A stretch of 49,215 nucleotides of DNA from an uncultured Alphaproteobacteria bacterium (GTDB lineage Bacteria > Pseudomonadota > Alphaproteobacteria > HIMB59 > GCA-002718135). Under the pieces are notes generated by a model. The model was not told the origin of the DNA, searched no databases, and was given only the letters and a program-made list of their open reading frames with translations. The stretch's first letter is position 1; every line of letters starts with the position of its first letter. The DNA is taken from the NCBI GenBank assembly GCA_902517315.1, contig CABYBP010000006.1, positions 1 through 49,215 on the forward strand, read 5' to 3'. Below, one piece after another: positions 1 to 9,531 of this stretch. A program made the translations under genes and the position numbers.

Positions 1-173
1 ATACTGCAATGGGAAAACTTGTATCAATAACTTTATCAGCTGCGATTGATCTAATTATGGATAATAAAATTGACTATGGCGTTACAACTGCACCACATAA
101 GATAGAAAATATAATGTATTTTTTTAAAATTTTAAAAGATTATAAAATTAATATCCAACAAGAGAATGGATAA
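1..173 (+). CDS. Saccharopine dehydrogenase (C-terminal part), partial
   Basis: Only the last 56 codons are present; the gene runs in from the left edge. The readable frame begins at base 3 and ends at TAA 171-173. The tail has the pattern TAM-x-LV ... AAIDLIMDNKI ... GV..P, which resembles the C-terminal end of saccharopine dehydrogenase/reductase (Lys9, or the SDH half of animal AASS). It overlaps by 8 bases the start of a lysine-ketoglutarate reductase-like gene. That pairing is the best support for the call and suggests a split LKR/SDH system that degrades lysine to aminoadipate semialdehyde. With so little sequence the assignment rests mainly on context. Confidence 0.6.
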   Translation, partial: TAMGKLVSITLSAAIDLIMDNKIDYGVTTAPHKIENIMYFFKILKDYKINIQQENG

Positions 174-1395
174 TCAATTAACCTATATTGGTATTATTAG
201 GGAGTCTAGAGGTGATGAAAATAGAACTCCTATAGTTCCAGAACATATTAAAAATATCAAAGAAAATAATCCAAATATTAATTTTATCATTCAACCATCA
301 GATAATAGATGTTTTTCTGATAAAGAATATGAATTATCTGGTGCTAAAATTAGTGAAGATTTACAAAAATGCTCAATAATATTTGGGGTTAAAGAAATTG
401 ATCCAAATTTTTTAATGAATAATAAAACATATCTTTTTTTTTCTCACACCTTCAAAATTAATAAAGATCAGAAATATATTGAAGAAAAAAAGGAAGAATT
501 ACTATTATCGATATTAAATAAAAAAGTGAAGTTAATTGATTATGAAAATATTAGAGATAAAAAAAGTAATAGATGTTTAGGTTTTGGAAGATTTGCAGGT
601 ATTGTTGGCTGTTATAATACTTTAAATTTATTTCTTAAAAGACTTGGGAAACAATCTCTTGCTAGTGCTTATAAAATAAATGATTACAAAAGACTTGTAT
701 TAAATTTAAAAAATTTATATTTTCCTACGACTAAAATTCTAGTTACTGGTGATGGAAGAGTTTCAAAAGGAGTAATTGAACTTTTAAATCAAACAAATAT
801 TAAAGAAGTGTCAAAAAAAGATTTTTTAGATAAAAAATTTGATGAACCTATTTTTTGTAATTTAGAAACTAAAGATTACATTATCAATAATTCTTCCAAT
901 GATTTTAACCTTGAGCATTTTATTAAAAATCCAAGAGAGTATTCCAGCTCTGCATTACCATATTTAAAAAAAACTAATATATTTATAAGTGCACATTATT
1001 GGGATCCATCTTCTCCAAAAATATTTGAGCATGAAGATATAAAAGATTTATTAAATTTAAATATTGTTGGAGATATTACTTGTGATATTGATGGTTCTGT
1101 ACCGACTACAATTAGATCAACAACAATTGATAGTCCAAATTATTGGATCAATAGAAAAAATTTAAAGGAAATAGAACGAAATAATGATGGTATTGCTATA
1201 ATGGCAGTTGATAATTTACCATCTGAGTTGCCCCGGGATTCAAGTACTGAATTTAGTGAAGGAATAATAAATGAAGTTCTTCCTTATTTATTAAATGAAG
1301 ATGATGGTAGAATATTAAATGGAACCATAACAGCTGATGGTAGTTTTTTAGAAAAGTACAATTATTTAAATAATTATATTGGTATTAATGAATAA
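166..1395 (+). CDS. Lysine-ketoglutarate reductase-like (saccharopine-forming) dehydrogenase
   Basis: This 409-residue protein has the alanine dehydrogenase/PNT N-terminal fold used by LKR and Lys1 enzymes. Visible motifs are DENRTPIVPEH (residues 17-27), FGVKEID near 73, the FFSHT segment near 91-95, GFGRFAGIVG (139-148) and a dinucleotide-binding-like GDGRVSKG (195-202). In AASS the LKR domain condenses lysine with 2-oxoglutarate to saccharopine, and the SDH domain then splits saccharopine to glutamate and aminoadipate semialdehyde. The upstream partial gene looks like that SDH half and overlaps this start by 8 bases, which indicates coupled translation. A lysine-forming role (yeast Lys1 direction) cannot be excluded from sequence alone. 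No signal peptide is visible, so the protein is cytoplasmic. Confidence 0.75.
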   Translation: MDNQLTYIGIIRESRGDENRTPIVPEHIKNIKENNPNINFIIQPSDNRCFSDKEYELSGAKISEDLQKCSIIFGVKEIDPNFLMNNKTYLFFSHTFKINKDQKYIEEKKEELLLSILNKKVKLIDYENIRDKKSNRCLGFGRFAGIVGCYNTLNLFLKRLGKQSLASAYKINDYKRLVLNLKNLYFPTTKILVTGDGRVSKGVIELLNQTNIKEVSKKDFLDKKFDEPIFCNLETKDYIINNSSNDFNLEHFIKNPREYSSSALPYLKKTNIFISAHYWDPSSPKIFEHEDIKDLLNLNIVGDITCDIDGSVPTTIRSTTIDSPNYWINRKNLKEIERNNDGIAIMAVDNLPSELPRDSSTEFSEGIINEVLPYLLNEDDGRILNGTITADGSFLEKYNYLNNYIGINE

Positions 1396-3441
1396 AGCAG
1401 AAAAAAAACATCATCCCCCTTCAGAAATCACAATACCTTTTAAAATTGTAAGTGATTTTAACCCAAGTGGTGACCAGCCTGAAGCAATTAAAAGTATTGT
1501 TAAAAGTCTAAATGAAGGAGAGCAAGAACAAGTTCTCTTAGGTGTCACTGGATCAGGTAAAACTTTTACTATGGCTAAAGTAATTGAAAAAGTTCAAAAA
1601 CCAACTTTAATAATGGCCCCAAATAAAACATTAGCAGCACAGCTTTATGGAGAGATGAAAAATTTATTTCCAAATAATGCCGTCGAATACTTTGTTAGTT
1701 ATTACGATTATTATACACCTGAAGCATATGTTCCAAGATCTGATACATATATTGAAAAAGAATCATCAATAAATGAACAAATTGATCGCTTAAGACATTC
1801 AGCAACAAGATCTCTAGTAGAAAGAAGAGACACAATTATAGTAGCTTCAGTGTCTTGTATTTATGGTATTGGTTCAGTTGATGCTTATTCTTCAATGTCA
1901 TTTACCTTAGAAAAAAATCAATCAGTAAGCCGAGATATTATCATTAGAAAGTTGGTAGAGCTTTTATACAAACGCCGCGATATGGATTTTAAAAGAGGTA
2001 GTTTTAGGGCTAAAGGAGATATTTTAGAAATTTTCCCTTCACATTATGAAGATATTTCTTGGAAAATATCTATGTTTGGCGATGATATAGAAAGTATATC
2101 TCAAGTAGATCCACTTACTGGAGAAAAACTCGGTGAGCTTGAACAAATACGAATATTTGCAAACTCTCATTATGTAACACCAAAACCAACAATAAAAAAA
2201 GCAATTACAATGATTAAAACAGATTTAAAAAAACAATTAGAAATTTTTGAAAAAGAAAAAAAATATTTAGAAAGACAAAGATTGGATGAAAGAACAACAT
2301 TTGACTTAGAAATGATGGAAACTACTGGAAGTTGTAATGGTATTGAAAATTATTCTAGATATTTATCAGGAAGAAGTCCAGGTGAACCTCCACCAACACT
2401 TTACGAATATATACCCGAAGATTCACTATTGTTTATTGATGAAAGTCATCAGACATGTGGTCAAATAGCTGGAATGTATAAAGGTGATTTTTCAAGAAAA
2501 TCTACTTTAGCTCAATATGGTTTTAGACTACCAAGTTGTGTTGATAATAGGCCTTTAAAAAGAGAGGAATGGGATGCAATGCGACCTCAAACTATATTTG
2601 TAAGCGCAACCCCAGGTGATTATGAACTTGAAAAGACAGGTGGAACCTTTGTTGAGCAGGTAATTAGGCCTACAGGTTTGATTGATCCTCCAATTGAAAT
2701 AAGGCCTACTAAACATCAAATTGATAATTTAATTGATGAATGTAAAAAACGATTGATAAAGGTCATCGAGTTCTCATAACTACACTAACTAAAAAAATGG
2801 CTGAGGATCTGACAGAATATATTAATGAAGAAGGATTAAAAGTACGATATCTTCATTCAGATATTGATACATTAGAAAGAATAGAAATAATCAGAGACCT
2901 GAGGCTTGGAGTTTTTAATATACTAGTTGGGATTAATCTTCTTAGAGAAGGTTTAGACATTCCGGAATGTGCTTTAATGGCAATTTTAGATGCTGATAAA
3001 GAAGGCTACCTTCGTTCCAGAACTAGTTTAATACAGACTATAGGAAGAGCTGCCAGAAATGTTGAAAGTAAGGTGTTAATGTATGCTGATAATATAACTA
3101 CTAGCATGAAAGAAGCAATGGAAGAAACAGATAGAAGAAGATCTAAACAGCTTGAATATAATGAAATTAATAAGATAACACCTGTTAGTATAAAAAAGAA
3201 TATTCAAGAAATAATTGAGAATACTGCTGAACAAGATCATGTTACAGTTGAAATTGATAATGCTAAAGAATTAGTTGGAAAAGATCTAAATAGACATATT
3301 AAAAATTTAGAGAAAAAAATGAATGAATTTGCTTCAAAGCTTGAATTTGAAGATGCAGCAAGATTACGAGATGAAATCAATAGATTAAAGGCAAAAGAAG
3401 TGGGTCTTTCTAATAAAGTTTTGCAGTTTAAAAAGAATTAA
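1388..3441 (+). pseudogene. uvrB: Excinuclease ABC subunit UvrB, interrupted by a one-base frameshift
   Basis: UvrB is the damage-verifying helicase of nucleotide excision repair. Two reading frames cover it: ATG 1388 to a stop at 2777-2779, and a second frame that reaches 3441. The first part has Walker A GVTGSGKTF (residues 52-60), the beta-hairpin region (YYDYYTPEAYVP) and the DESH box. The second has the helicase half ([34 protein letters not shown]) and a C-terminal UVR domain. The frames join perfectly if the A run at 2744-2749 has seven A instead of six, giving [20 protein letters not shown], the family consensus at this point. The restored length is 684 residues, normal for UvrB. It is either a real lesion or a sequence error. 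The start at 1388 was preferred over the TTG at 1379; it overlaps the upstream stop by 8 bases. Confidence 0.9.
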
Positions 3442-4445
3442 TGGATATTGTATTTTCAGAAACTAACCAAACTGGAATCATTAAACTAAATCGTCCTAAA
3501 GCTTTAAATGCTCTAAATTTAGAAATGGCAAAAAAATTCCATGACAAATTATTAGAATGGGAAGAAAAAGATAACATCTTAAGAGTGTTGTTAGTTGGAG
3601 AAGGTAAACATTTTTGTGCAGGAGGTGATGTAAAATCTCTTGTTCTTGCTGGAAAAGAAAACTCTTTAAAACATGATTTTTTTAAAATTGAGTATAAACT
3701 TAATTATTTAATAAGCCAATTTAGTAAAGAATTTCTTTCAGTTTGGAATGGTGTAGTTATGGGAGGCGGGGTTGGTTTATCAATTTATGGTGATCACAGA
3801 TTAGCAACAGACAATTCAAAATTTGCAATGCCAGAATCTGCCATTGGCTTTTTCCCAGATGTTGGTGGAAGTTATTTTTTATCAAATCTTCCAGGTAACA
3901 TTGGTAAGTATATTGGTTTAATGGGTGAGGTTTTAGGGTTAAATGAATTAATTTTTTTCGGATTAGCAACTCACTATTTTAAAAGTAATAAAATAGAAGA
4001 TGTTAAAGAAAAATTTATTACTAGAGGAGAAATTTCACACGATAATTTTGAAGTAGAAAATGATACATATCTAATTAAAAATATGAATTTAATAAATGAA
4101 CTATTCAATGGAAATATTCAAACAATCATATTAAATTTAAAAAGTCATAACTCAGAGTTTTCAAAAAAAATTTTAGATATTCTTTTAGTTAAATGTCCAA
4201 TGAGTCTTGCGATAAGCACTAAACTTATAGATGATGCAAAAGGTAAATCGTTAAAAGAATGTTTAGAAACTGAATTTCAATTAAGTCAAAAAATAGTATA
4301 CCGTAGTGACTTTGATAATGGTGTAAATTCTGTGTTAATTTCAAAAGATCATAATCCTATTTGGGAGCCATCAAAAATAGATGAAATAAATATAGAAGAT
4401 CTAGATTTTTATTTTGAAACTCATACTGAAAATCTTTATCTATAA
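3441..4445 (+). CDS. 3-hydroxyisobutyryl-CoA hydrolase (HIBCH-type crotonase)
   Basis: This 334-residue crotonase-fold protein is of the HIBCH kind, which releases 3-hydroxyisobutyrate in valine degradation. The oxyanion-hole segments are HFCAGGDVK (residues 57-65) and WNGVVMGGGVGLS (102-114). The PESAIGFFPDVGG stretch carries Glu132 and Asp140, with the eight-residue spacing of the catalytic pair in HIBCH (E169/D177 in the human enzyme). This pattern separates it from ordinary enoyl-CoA hydratases. The start codon overlaps the uvrB stop by one base (TAATG), so translation is probably coupled. The FAD-dependent dehydrogenase gene follows after 8 bases. No other valine-degradation gene is in view. 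Confidence 0.87.
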   Translation: MDIVFSETNQTGIIKLNRPKALNALNLEMAKKFHDKLLEWEEKDNILRVLLVGEGKHFCAGGDVKSLVLAGKENSLKHDFFKIEYKLNYLISQFSKEFLSVWNGVVMGGGVGLSIYGDHRLATDNSKFAMPESAIGFFPDVGGSYFLSNLPGNIGKYIGLMGEVLGLNELIFFGLATHYFKSNKIEDVKEKFITRGEISHDNFEVENDTYLIKNMNLINELFNGNIQTIILNLKSHNSEFSKKILDILLVKCPMSLAISTKLIDDAKGKSLKECLETEFQLSQKIVYRSDFDNGVNSVLISKDHNPIWEPSKIDEINIEDLDFYFETHTENLYL

Positions 4446-4453
4446 TATTACAA

Positions 4454-6901
4454 ATGAGTAATAAAATTCCCAGTTCTGCTAAAGTAGTTGTAATAGGTGG
4501 TGGTATAGCTGGATGTTCTGTAGCTTATCATTTAGCTAAATTTGGATGGAAAGATGTGATCTTACTGGAAAGAGATCAATTAACTTCTGGAACTACTTGG
4601 CATGCAGCAGGACTGATTGGTCAGATTGGTGCATCAGCAACCATTACAAAACTTAGAAATTATTCGTTAAATTTATATAAAGACCTAGAAAAAGAAACGG
4701 GATTGGCAACAGGTTTAAAGCAAAACGGCTCTTTAACTATTGCAACAACTAATGATCGATTAGAAGAATTAAAAAGGCAAGCAACTTTTGCTCAAAGATT
4801 TAATATAGAAGTAAATGAATTAGAAAAAAATCAGATTAAGGATATTTATTCTCTTATAAATACTGATGATGTTGTTGGTGGAATATTTATTCCAAAAGAT
4901 GGTCAAGCAGATCCTGTTGGTATAACAAATGTTCTTGCTAAATCGGCAAAAATGTATGGTGCTCAAATATTTGAACATTGTTCTGTAAATAAAATCCTTA
5001 CTAAAAATGAATCAATAGAAGGTGTAGATACAAAACATGGAAAAATTAAATGTGAGTATATTGTTCTAGCATCTGGAATGTGGTCAAGGCAGATAGCAAA
5101 TGATATTAACGTTAGTATACCGCTATATCCAAATGAACACTTCTATATATTAAGTGAACCCTTGAATGAAATTTCAAAATCACTGCCAGTTTTAAGAGAT
5201 TATAATAACTGCTTATATCTTAAAGAGGATGCAGGAAAAATATTAGTAGGAATTTTTGAACCTAACGCTAAACCTGCATTTACTGATACGTATAAAGTGC
5301 CCAATGATTTTTCTTTTGGAGAACTACCTGAAGATTTTGATCATTTTGAACCACATTTAAAAAATGCTATGAAAAGAATACCAGCCCTTGAAAATGTAGG
5401 TATAAGAAAATTCTTTAACGGTCCTGAAGCTTTTACTCCAGATACAAATTATCTTTTAGGAGAAACACCAGAAGTAAAAAACTTTTATGTTTGTTGTGGA
5501 TTTAACAGTATTGGTATTCAGAGTGCTGGTGGTGCTGGTAAAGTAACTGCAGAATGGATGATGAACGGTGAGGTTAATGAGGATCTTTACTCCTTAGATA
5601 TTTCAAGATTTGAAAAATTTCACTCTGAGACAAAATTTATAACTGAAAGAGTTACTGAGTCATTAGGAGATTTATATGCAATGCACTGGCCTTACAAACA
5701 ACATAAATCTTCGAGAAATATTAAACTACTTCCTTTTCATAATGATTTGAAAAAAGAAGGAGCGTGCTTTGGTCAAGTGGCTGGTTTTGAAAGACCAATG
5801 TGGTATGCTCTAAATGGTAAGAAACCAGAATATGATTATAGTTATGGCTATCAAAATTGGTATGATGCAGCAAAGTATGAAACAATAAATACAAGAGAAA
5901 ATGCTGGTTTATTTGACTTAAGTTCCTTTGCAAAATTTGAAATTAAGGGAGAAACTGCCTTCAACGATCTTCAACGATTATGCTGCAATAATATTAAAAA
6001 TAATCCCGGTTATACAACATACACGCAAATGCTTAATTCAAATGCTGGTATTGTTGCTGATTTAACAGTTACTTGTATTGATAATGATTTCTTTCGTATT
6101 GTGACGGGTTCTTCTGTGAGAGAACATGATAAAAAACATATTTTAAAAAATCTTAGTAAAAACACAACTTTAATTGATATCACTGAAAGTTTAGCTTGTT
6201 TTGGTGTTTTTGGTCCTAAAAGTAGAGAAATCTTAACAGAAATATTTGGAGAACATTTTTCAAAAAATAATTTTAAATTTGGAACTGTTAAAGAAATATC
6301 ATTAAAAAATGATAAATTAATCTTCCAAAGATTATCTTTTGTTGGTGAACTTGGGTGGGAAATTTATGTTCCTATGGATATGTCTAGAGAAATTTATTTA
6401 GAGTTAGTTAAGGTTGGAGAAAAGTATAACCTTTCACATGCTGGTGCTCATGCTCTAGATATTATGAGAATGGAAAAGGGATATTTACATTGGGGACATG
6501 ATATTTCACCAGCTGAAAACCCTTTTGAAGCTGGATTAGAATTTACTGTTAAACTAAATAAAAAAATAGATTTTATTGGTAAGGAAGCTTTAAAAATGAG
6601 CAATAGAATTAAGAAAAAACAACTAACAAATTTTGTTTTAAAAAAATCTTCACCAGGTAATCCACTCTTATTACATGATGAGCCAATTTATTATAAGAAT
6701 AAAATTGTGGGAGAAACAACTTCTAGTAATTATTCATTTTGTTATAATAAAAATATGGTTTTTGGATATATAGATTCAGAAATAGATTTAAAAAGATTAA
6801 ATGGAAGTAATTTTGAGGTTGAAGTTGCTAAAAAAAAGTATGTTATGTCTGTTCAGTTTAATCCATTACATGATCCACAAAACAATTTCACAAAAATATA
6901 G
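4454..6901 (+). CDS. GcvT-fused FAD-dependent dimethylglycine/sarcosine dehydrogenase family protein
   Basis: The 815-residue protein has the two-part layout of dimethylglycine and sarcosine dehydrogenases. The N-terminal half is a DAO-type FAD oxidoreductase with VVVIGGGIAG (residues 11-20). The LTSGTTWHAAGL segment (43-54) carries His50, at the place where mammalian DMGDH binds FAD covalently. The second half (about 440-810) is a folate-binding aminomethyltransferase (GcvT-like) domain that would pass the one-carbon unit to tetrahydrofolate; HALDIMRMEKGYLHWGHD is a typical C-terminal block. Methylated glycines derived from choline, glycine betaine or creatine are likely substrates, in line with the osmolyte use known in marine alphaproteobacteria. 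Exact substrate is not determined. It lies in a run of five same-strand genes with HIBCH before and an AsmA-like gene after. Confidence 0.82.
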   Translation: MSNKIPSSAKVVVIGGGIAGCSVAYHLAKFGWKDVILLERDQLTSGTTWHAAGLIGQIGASATITKLRNYSLNLYKDLEKETGLATGLKQNGSLTIATTNDRLEELKRQATFAQRFNIEVNELEKNQIKDIYSLINTDDVVGGIFIPKDGQADPVGITNVLAKSAKMYGAQIFEHCSVNKILTKNESIEGVDTKHGKIKCEYIVLASGMWSRQIANDINVSIPLYPNEHFYILSEPLNEISKSLPVLRDYNNCLYLKEDAGKILVGIFEPNAKPAFTDTYKVPNDFSFGELPEDFDHFEPHLKNAMKRIPALENVGIRKFFNGPEAFTPDTNYLLGETPEVKNFYVCCGFNSIGIQSAGGAGKVTAEWMMNGEVNEDLYSLDISRFEKFHSETKFITERVTESLGDLYAMHWPYKQHKSSRNIKLLPFHNDLKKEGACFGQVAGFERPMWYALNGKKPEYDYSYGYQNWYDAAKYETINTRENAGLFDLSSFAKFEIKGETAFNDLQRLCCNNIKNNPGYTTYTQMLNSNAGIVADLTVTCIDNDFFRIVTGSSVREHDKKHILKNLSKNTTLIDITESLACFGVFGPKSREILTEIFGEHFSKNNFKFGTVKEISLKNDKLIFQRLSFVGELGWEIYVPMDMSREIYLELVKVGEKYNLSHAGAHALDIMRMEKGYLHWGHDISPAENPFEAGLEFTVKLNKKIDFIGKEALKMSNRIKKKQLTNFVLKKSSPGNPLLLHDEPIYYKNKIVGETTSSNYSFCYNKNMVFGYIDSEIDLKRLNGSNFEVEVAKKKYVMSVQFNPLHDPQNNFTKI

Positions 6902-6917
6902 TTTCTACACCTAATAA

Positions 6918-7796
6918 ATGAAAAAAATTAGATTATTTTTTTCAATTATAGCAATCATTTTAGTAATTTTTTTAATCTTTATTTATATTTTTATAAATAA
7001 CTTTGATAAAAAAAAATTAATTACTGATATTGAAAAAAAATATGAAATTAAATTAAATGAAAATAATAAAACTAAAATAAATATTTTTCCAATTATAAAA
7101 CTAAGTGCAAATTTAGAAATTATAGATTACAAAGATCTTTTTTATATTGATAATATTAATATTAACATTTCTCAGCCACTATTTCTAACTTCAGGAAATT
7201 TAGATATTCTATTTGATAATTTGGAAATCAATAATATTAATTTCAGTGATGTAAGTATTAATGGAAGTGTTAATTATTTAGAAAATTATCTTGCATATAG
7301 AGATAATTTAGAAAATTTATTTGACTCAATTTATAATATAAATGGTAAAATAACTTTACGAACAACTAATGAAGAAAAATTTCTTATTTCTTTCTTAGAA
7401 ATATTCTTTGAGAAATTGGAAAATAAAGGAAATCAAAAATTTGCGTTTTCTGAATTAATAAATGCTTTTAGTAATGAAAAATCTAGTTTTAAAGGCAGAA
7501 TAAATAAAAATAAATATATTTTAAAAACTAATAAAATAGAAATTATTAATAGAAACAACAAAATATTTATAAATGGTGAATATAATTATAATAATAACTT
7601 TATAGATATTAATTTAGATTTATTCCAAAATGAAGAAGTGTATTTAACTACGTTTATAAAAGGGAATTTAAATAATCCTCATATAAATTTTGATAAAAAT
7701 TCTAAATTTTTTCAAAATTTAAACTCCAATGAGAATAATTTAATAGAAGAAAGTATTATTAAATTCCTAAATAATTTTTTTGATTTCAATGATTGA
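6918..7796 (+). CDS. Short AsmA-like membrane-anchored protein
   Basis: This 292-residue protein has one N-terminal transmembrane anchor (about residues 5-27) followed by an AT-codon-rich, Asn/Ile-rich segment of presumed beta structure. Features reminiscent of AsmA-family proteins are the anchor, the early pattern of a short helix then NIFPIIKLSANLEI, and the ending IKGNLNNPHINFD, which resembles the closing G-x-L-x-x-P repeats of AsmA domains. AsmA relatives affect outer-membrane lipid transport and assembly, and most are much longer. The assignment is an inference from shape, not a firm family match. Its end overlaps the next gene's start by 8 bases. Confidence 0.45.
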   Translation: MKKIRLFFSIIAIILVIFLIFIYIFINNFDKKKLITDIEKKYEIKLNENNKTKINIFPIIKLSANLEIIDYKDLFYIDNININISQPLFLTSGNLDILFDNLEINNINFSDVSINGSVNYLENYLAYRDNLENLFDSIYNINGKITLRTTNEEKFLISFLEIFFEKLENKGNQKFAFSELINAFSNEKSSFKGRINKNKYILKTNKIEIINRNNKIFINGEYNYNNNFIDINLDLFQNEEVYLTTFIKGNLNNPHINFDKNSKFFQNLNSNENNLIEESIIKFLNNFFDFND

Positions 7797-8727
7797 CTTA
7801 TTTAATATAGTGAGCAGCGTATTTGGATATATTCTTTTTGGATATTTTGTAAATAAATTAAAATTACTTCCTAGGAAATATATTTATTACTTCGATTTTA
7901 TAGGTTTCAATATTTTTTTACCCCTAGCTTTGATAATATATTTTTGGCAAGTCTCATTTCCAGAAATTAATTCTGGTGGTTTAATATTCTCATTTTTTGC
8001 CTCAGGAATACTGATATATGTAATTGGTTTTTTTATTAGCAAATTAATTTTAAACTATAAAACAGATGACTCAGCAATTTTTGGCATGGCCTCTTGTTTT
8101 GGTAATACAGTAGCAATGGGTATACCTCTAATGTATGCAGTATTAGGTCCAATCAATACTATTCCTTACATGATACTTGTTTTTTTTCATGGTATCGTTC
8201 ATTTTCCTTATACAGTCATTATTATAGAAGTTTACAGGAATAGAAAAAAAAACATTAAACAAATTTTTTATCAAATTTTGTTAGGTATAATTAAAAATAT
8301 TGTTTTATTTGGAATGATTGTTGGAATTATCCTCAACTACTCAGGTATTGATGTGCCATCAGTTATTAATAAACCTTTAGACATTTTTGTAAGTCTTGCT
8401 CTTCCGATGGTTCTTATTTCTTTAGGATTGGCATTAGGAAATTTTAAAATTAAAGAAAATATTAATGGTGCAATCTTGTTAACAATTTTAAAAAATTTTA
8501 TTCATCCTATAATTGCATTTTGTTTAGCGAATTTTCTATTAGAGTTGGATAGTCTATTTGTGATTATTGTTACTTTGGCCGCAGCTTTACCAAGTGGGTC
8601 TCAATCATATTATTTTGCATACAGGTATGACTCATTACAAGGTGTTGTTTCTTCAAATGTAGTCTTAAGTACATTTGTTAGTTTTTTTACACTGTCTATA
8701 TTATTATTGTTTTTTAATATTACGTAG
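7789..8727 (+). CDS. AEC-family (auxin efflux carrier) transporter
   Basis: This is a 312-residue integral membrane protein with about ten hydrophobic segments in two halves. Recognisable AEC/PIN-like traits are an N-terminal block ending in FNIFLPLALIIYF, the FGNTVAMGIPLMYAVLG segment in the middle of the first half, and ALPSGSQSYYFAYRY near the C-terminus. Bacterial AEC proteins export or exchange small carboxylates such as malate or malonate; the substrate here is unknown. ATG 7789 was chosen over TTG 7780 because it gives an 8-base overlap with the preceding gene, the same kind of junction used elsewhere in this window. The 3' end overlaps the convergent TPR gene by 8 bases. Confidence 0.82.
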   Translation: MIDLFNIVSSVFGYILFGYFVNKLKLLPRKYIYYFDFIGFNIFLPLALIIYFWQVSFPEINSGGLIFSFFASGILIYVIGFFISKLILNYKTDDSAIFGMASCFGNTVAMGIPLMYAVLGPINTIPYMILVFFHGIVHFPYTVIIIEVYRNRKKNIKQIFYQILLGIIKNIVLFGMIVGIILNYSGIDVPSVINKPLDIFVSLALPMVLISLGLALGNFKIKENINGAILLTILKNFIHPIIAFCLANFLLELDSLFVIIVTLAAALPSGSQSYYFAYRYDSLQGVVSSNVVLSTFVSFFTLSILLLFFNIT

Positions 8728-9274
8728 ATTGAGAAATAAAAGATTGTATTCTTTCTTTTTTATCCATTGTTTTTGTACTGAATGGAAAGATTTCTAACAT
8801 TTTATCATATACTTCAATTGCCTCTTGAAATTGTCCTTGATGAATAAAAATTAAACCCATTCCATCAAGAGCACCAAAATGTCTTGGTTCTAATTCAAGT
8901 GTTTTAATAATATCTTTCATTGACTCATCAAAGTTACCTAGCATGAAATGCACAGTTGCTCTTTTATTCCACCCTTCTGCAAAGTTAGGATCTTCTTCAA
9001 TAAGATTATTAAAAAATCTAATCGCAAGTGGATAATTTCTCAAATTCATCGCTTGAATACCTTTCTCAAAATATTCAATTACTTTTGGATCATCAACTTC
9101 GTACCAAATATTCCATATATCAGATATTAGATTTCTTATTTCATCTTGATTTTCAGTCTCATTTAATTTTTTAAATAAATTATTTAGCCTTGGATCATTT
9201 TGATCAGCTATCACAACATTACTAACAAATAAAAAACTTAAACTTAAAATGAATATTTTAAACATAACTTTCAT
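8720..9274 (-). CDS. Exported TPR-repeat protein
   Basis: Counting from ATG 9274, the protein is 184 residues with a signal peptide (MKVMFKIFILSLSFLFVSNV, then IA-DQ). At least three tetratricopeptide units follow, with typical spacing: AMNLRNYPLAIRFFNNLIEE, HFMLGNFDESMKDIIKTLEL and FIHQGQFQEAIEVYDKMLEI. Such periplasmic TPR proteins act as protein-protein scaffolds; no specific partner can be named. An upstream in-frame ATG at 9313 would place 13 residues before the signal peptide and is less likely. The start lies inside the end of the DUF2805 gene (17-base overlap), so the two are probably co-transcribed. Confidence 0.82.
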   Translation of the reverse strand: MKVMFKIFILSLSFLFVSNVVIADQNDPRLNNLFKKLNETENQDEIRNLISDIWNIWYEVDDPKVIEYFEKGIQAMNLRNYPLAIRFFNNLIEEDPNFAEGWNKRATVHFMLGNFDESMKDIIKTLELEPRHFGALDGMGLIFIHQGQFQEAIEVYDKMLEIFPFSTKTMDKKERIQSFISQST

Positions 9275-9491
9275 ACTTAAGTGGTTTATCAGATAAATTT
9301 CTTTTCTTTTCATGTTTTCTTGTTCTTCCAGTTACTCTAGTTCTCCATAATTTAAAAGATCTGGGTTTTAGATTTTTTCTCATTATTTTAATTACCTCTG
9401 ATTCGGTTATACCGTGAATTCTTTTTATTTTTTCAAAAGAAGTTTTATCGCACCATGCTAATTTAATAATATTATCTATATTCTCCTGCAT
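9258..9491 (-). CDS. DUF2805/TIGR03643 family small protein
   Basis: This 77-residue basic protein has the full pattern I recognise from TIGR03643/DUF2805: an N-terminal helix (IIKLAWCDKTSFEKIKRIHG), a helix-turn-helix-like segment (ITESEVIKIMRKNLKP), and the conserved SFKLWRTRVTGRTRKH block. Its function is unknown; the basic charge and HTH-like shape hint at nucleic acid binding, which is inference. It is the first gene of a two-gene unit with the TPR protein. It is divergent from the GST gene across only 40 bases, and no Shine-Dalgarno sequence is visible before its start. Confidence 0.8.
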   Translation of the reverse strand: MQENIDNIIKLAWCDKTSFEKIKRIHGITESEVIKIMRKNLKPRSFKLWRTRVTGRTRKHEKKRNLSDKPLKYESYV

Positions 9492-9531
9492 ATTATGAAT
9501 ATAGTTCTCTATTAATTAAATTCTAAAAAAA

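Noticed and set aside
2744..2797. Programmed -1 ribosomal frameshift in uvrB
   Set aside because: The zero-frame codons TGT AAA AAA CGA do not form a good X-XXY-YYZ heptamer (the P-site tRNA would have to re-pair with TAA), and UvrB is not known to use frameshifting. A missing A is simpler.
5960..5979. Tandem 10-base repeat CTTCAACGAT inside the dehydrogenase gene
   Set aside because: The encoded FNDLQRL fits the GcvT-domain consensus and the frame is intact, so it is ordinary coding sequence.
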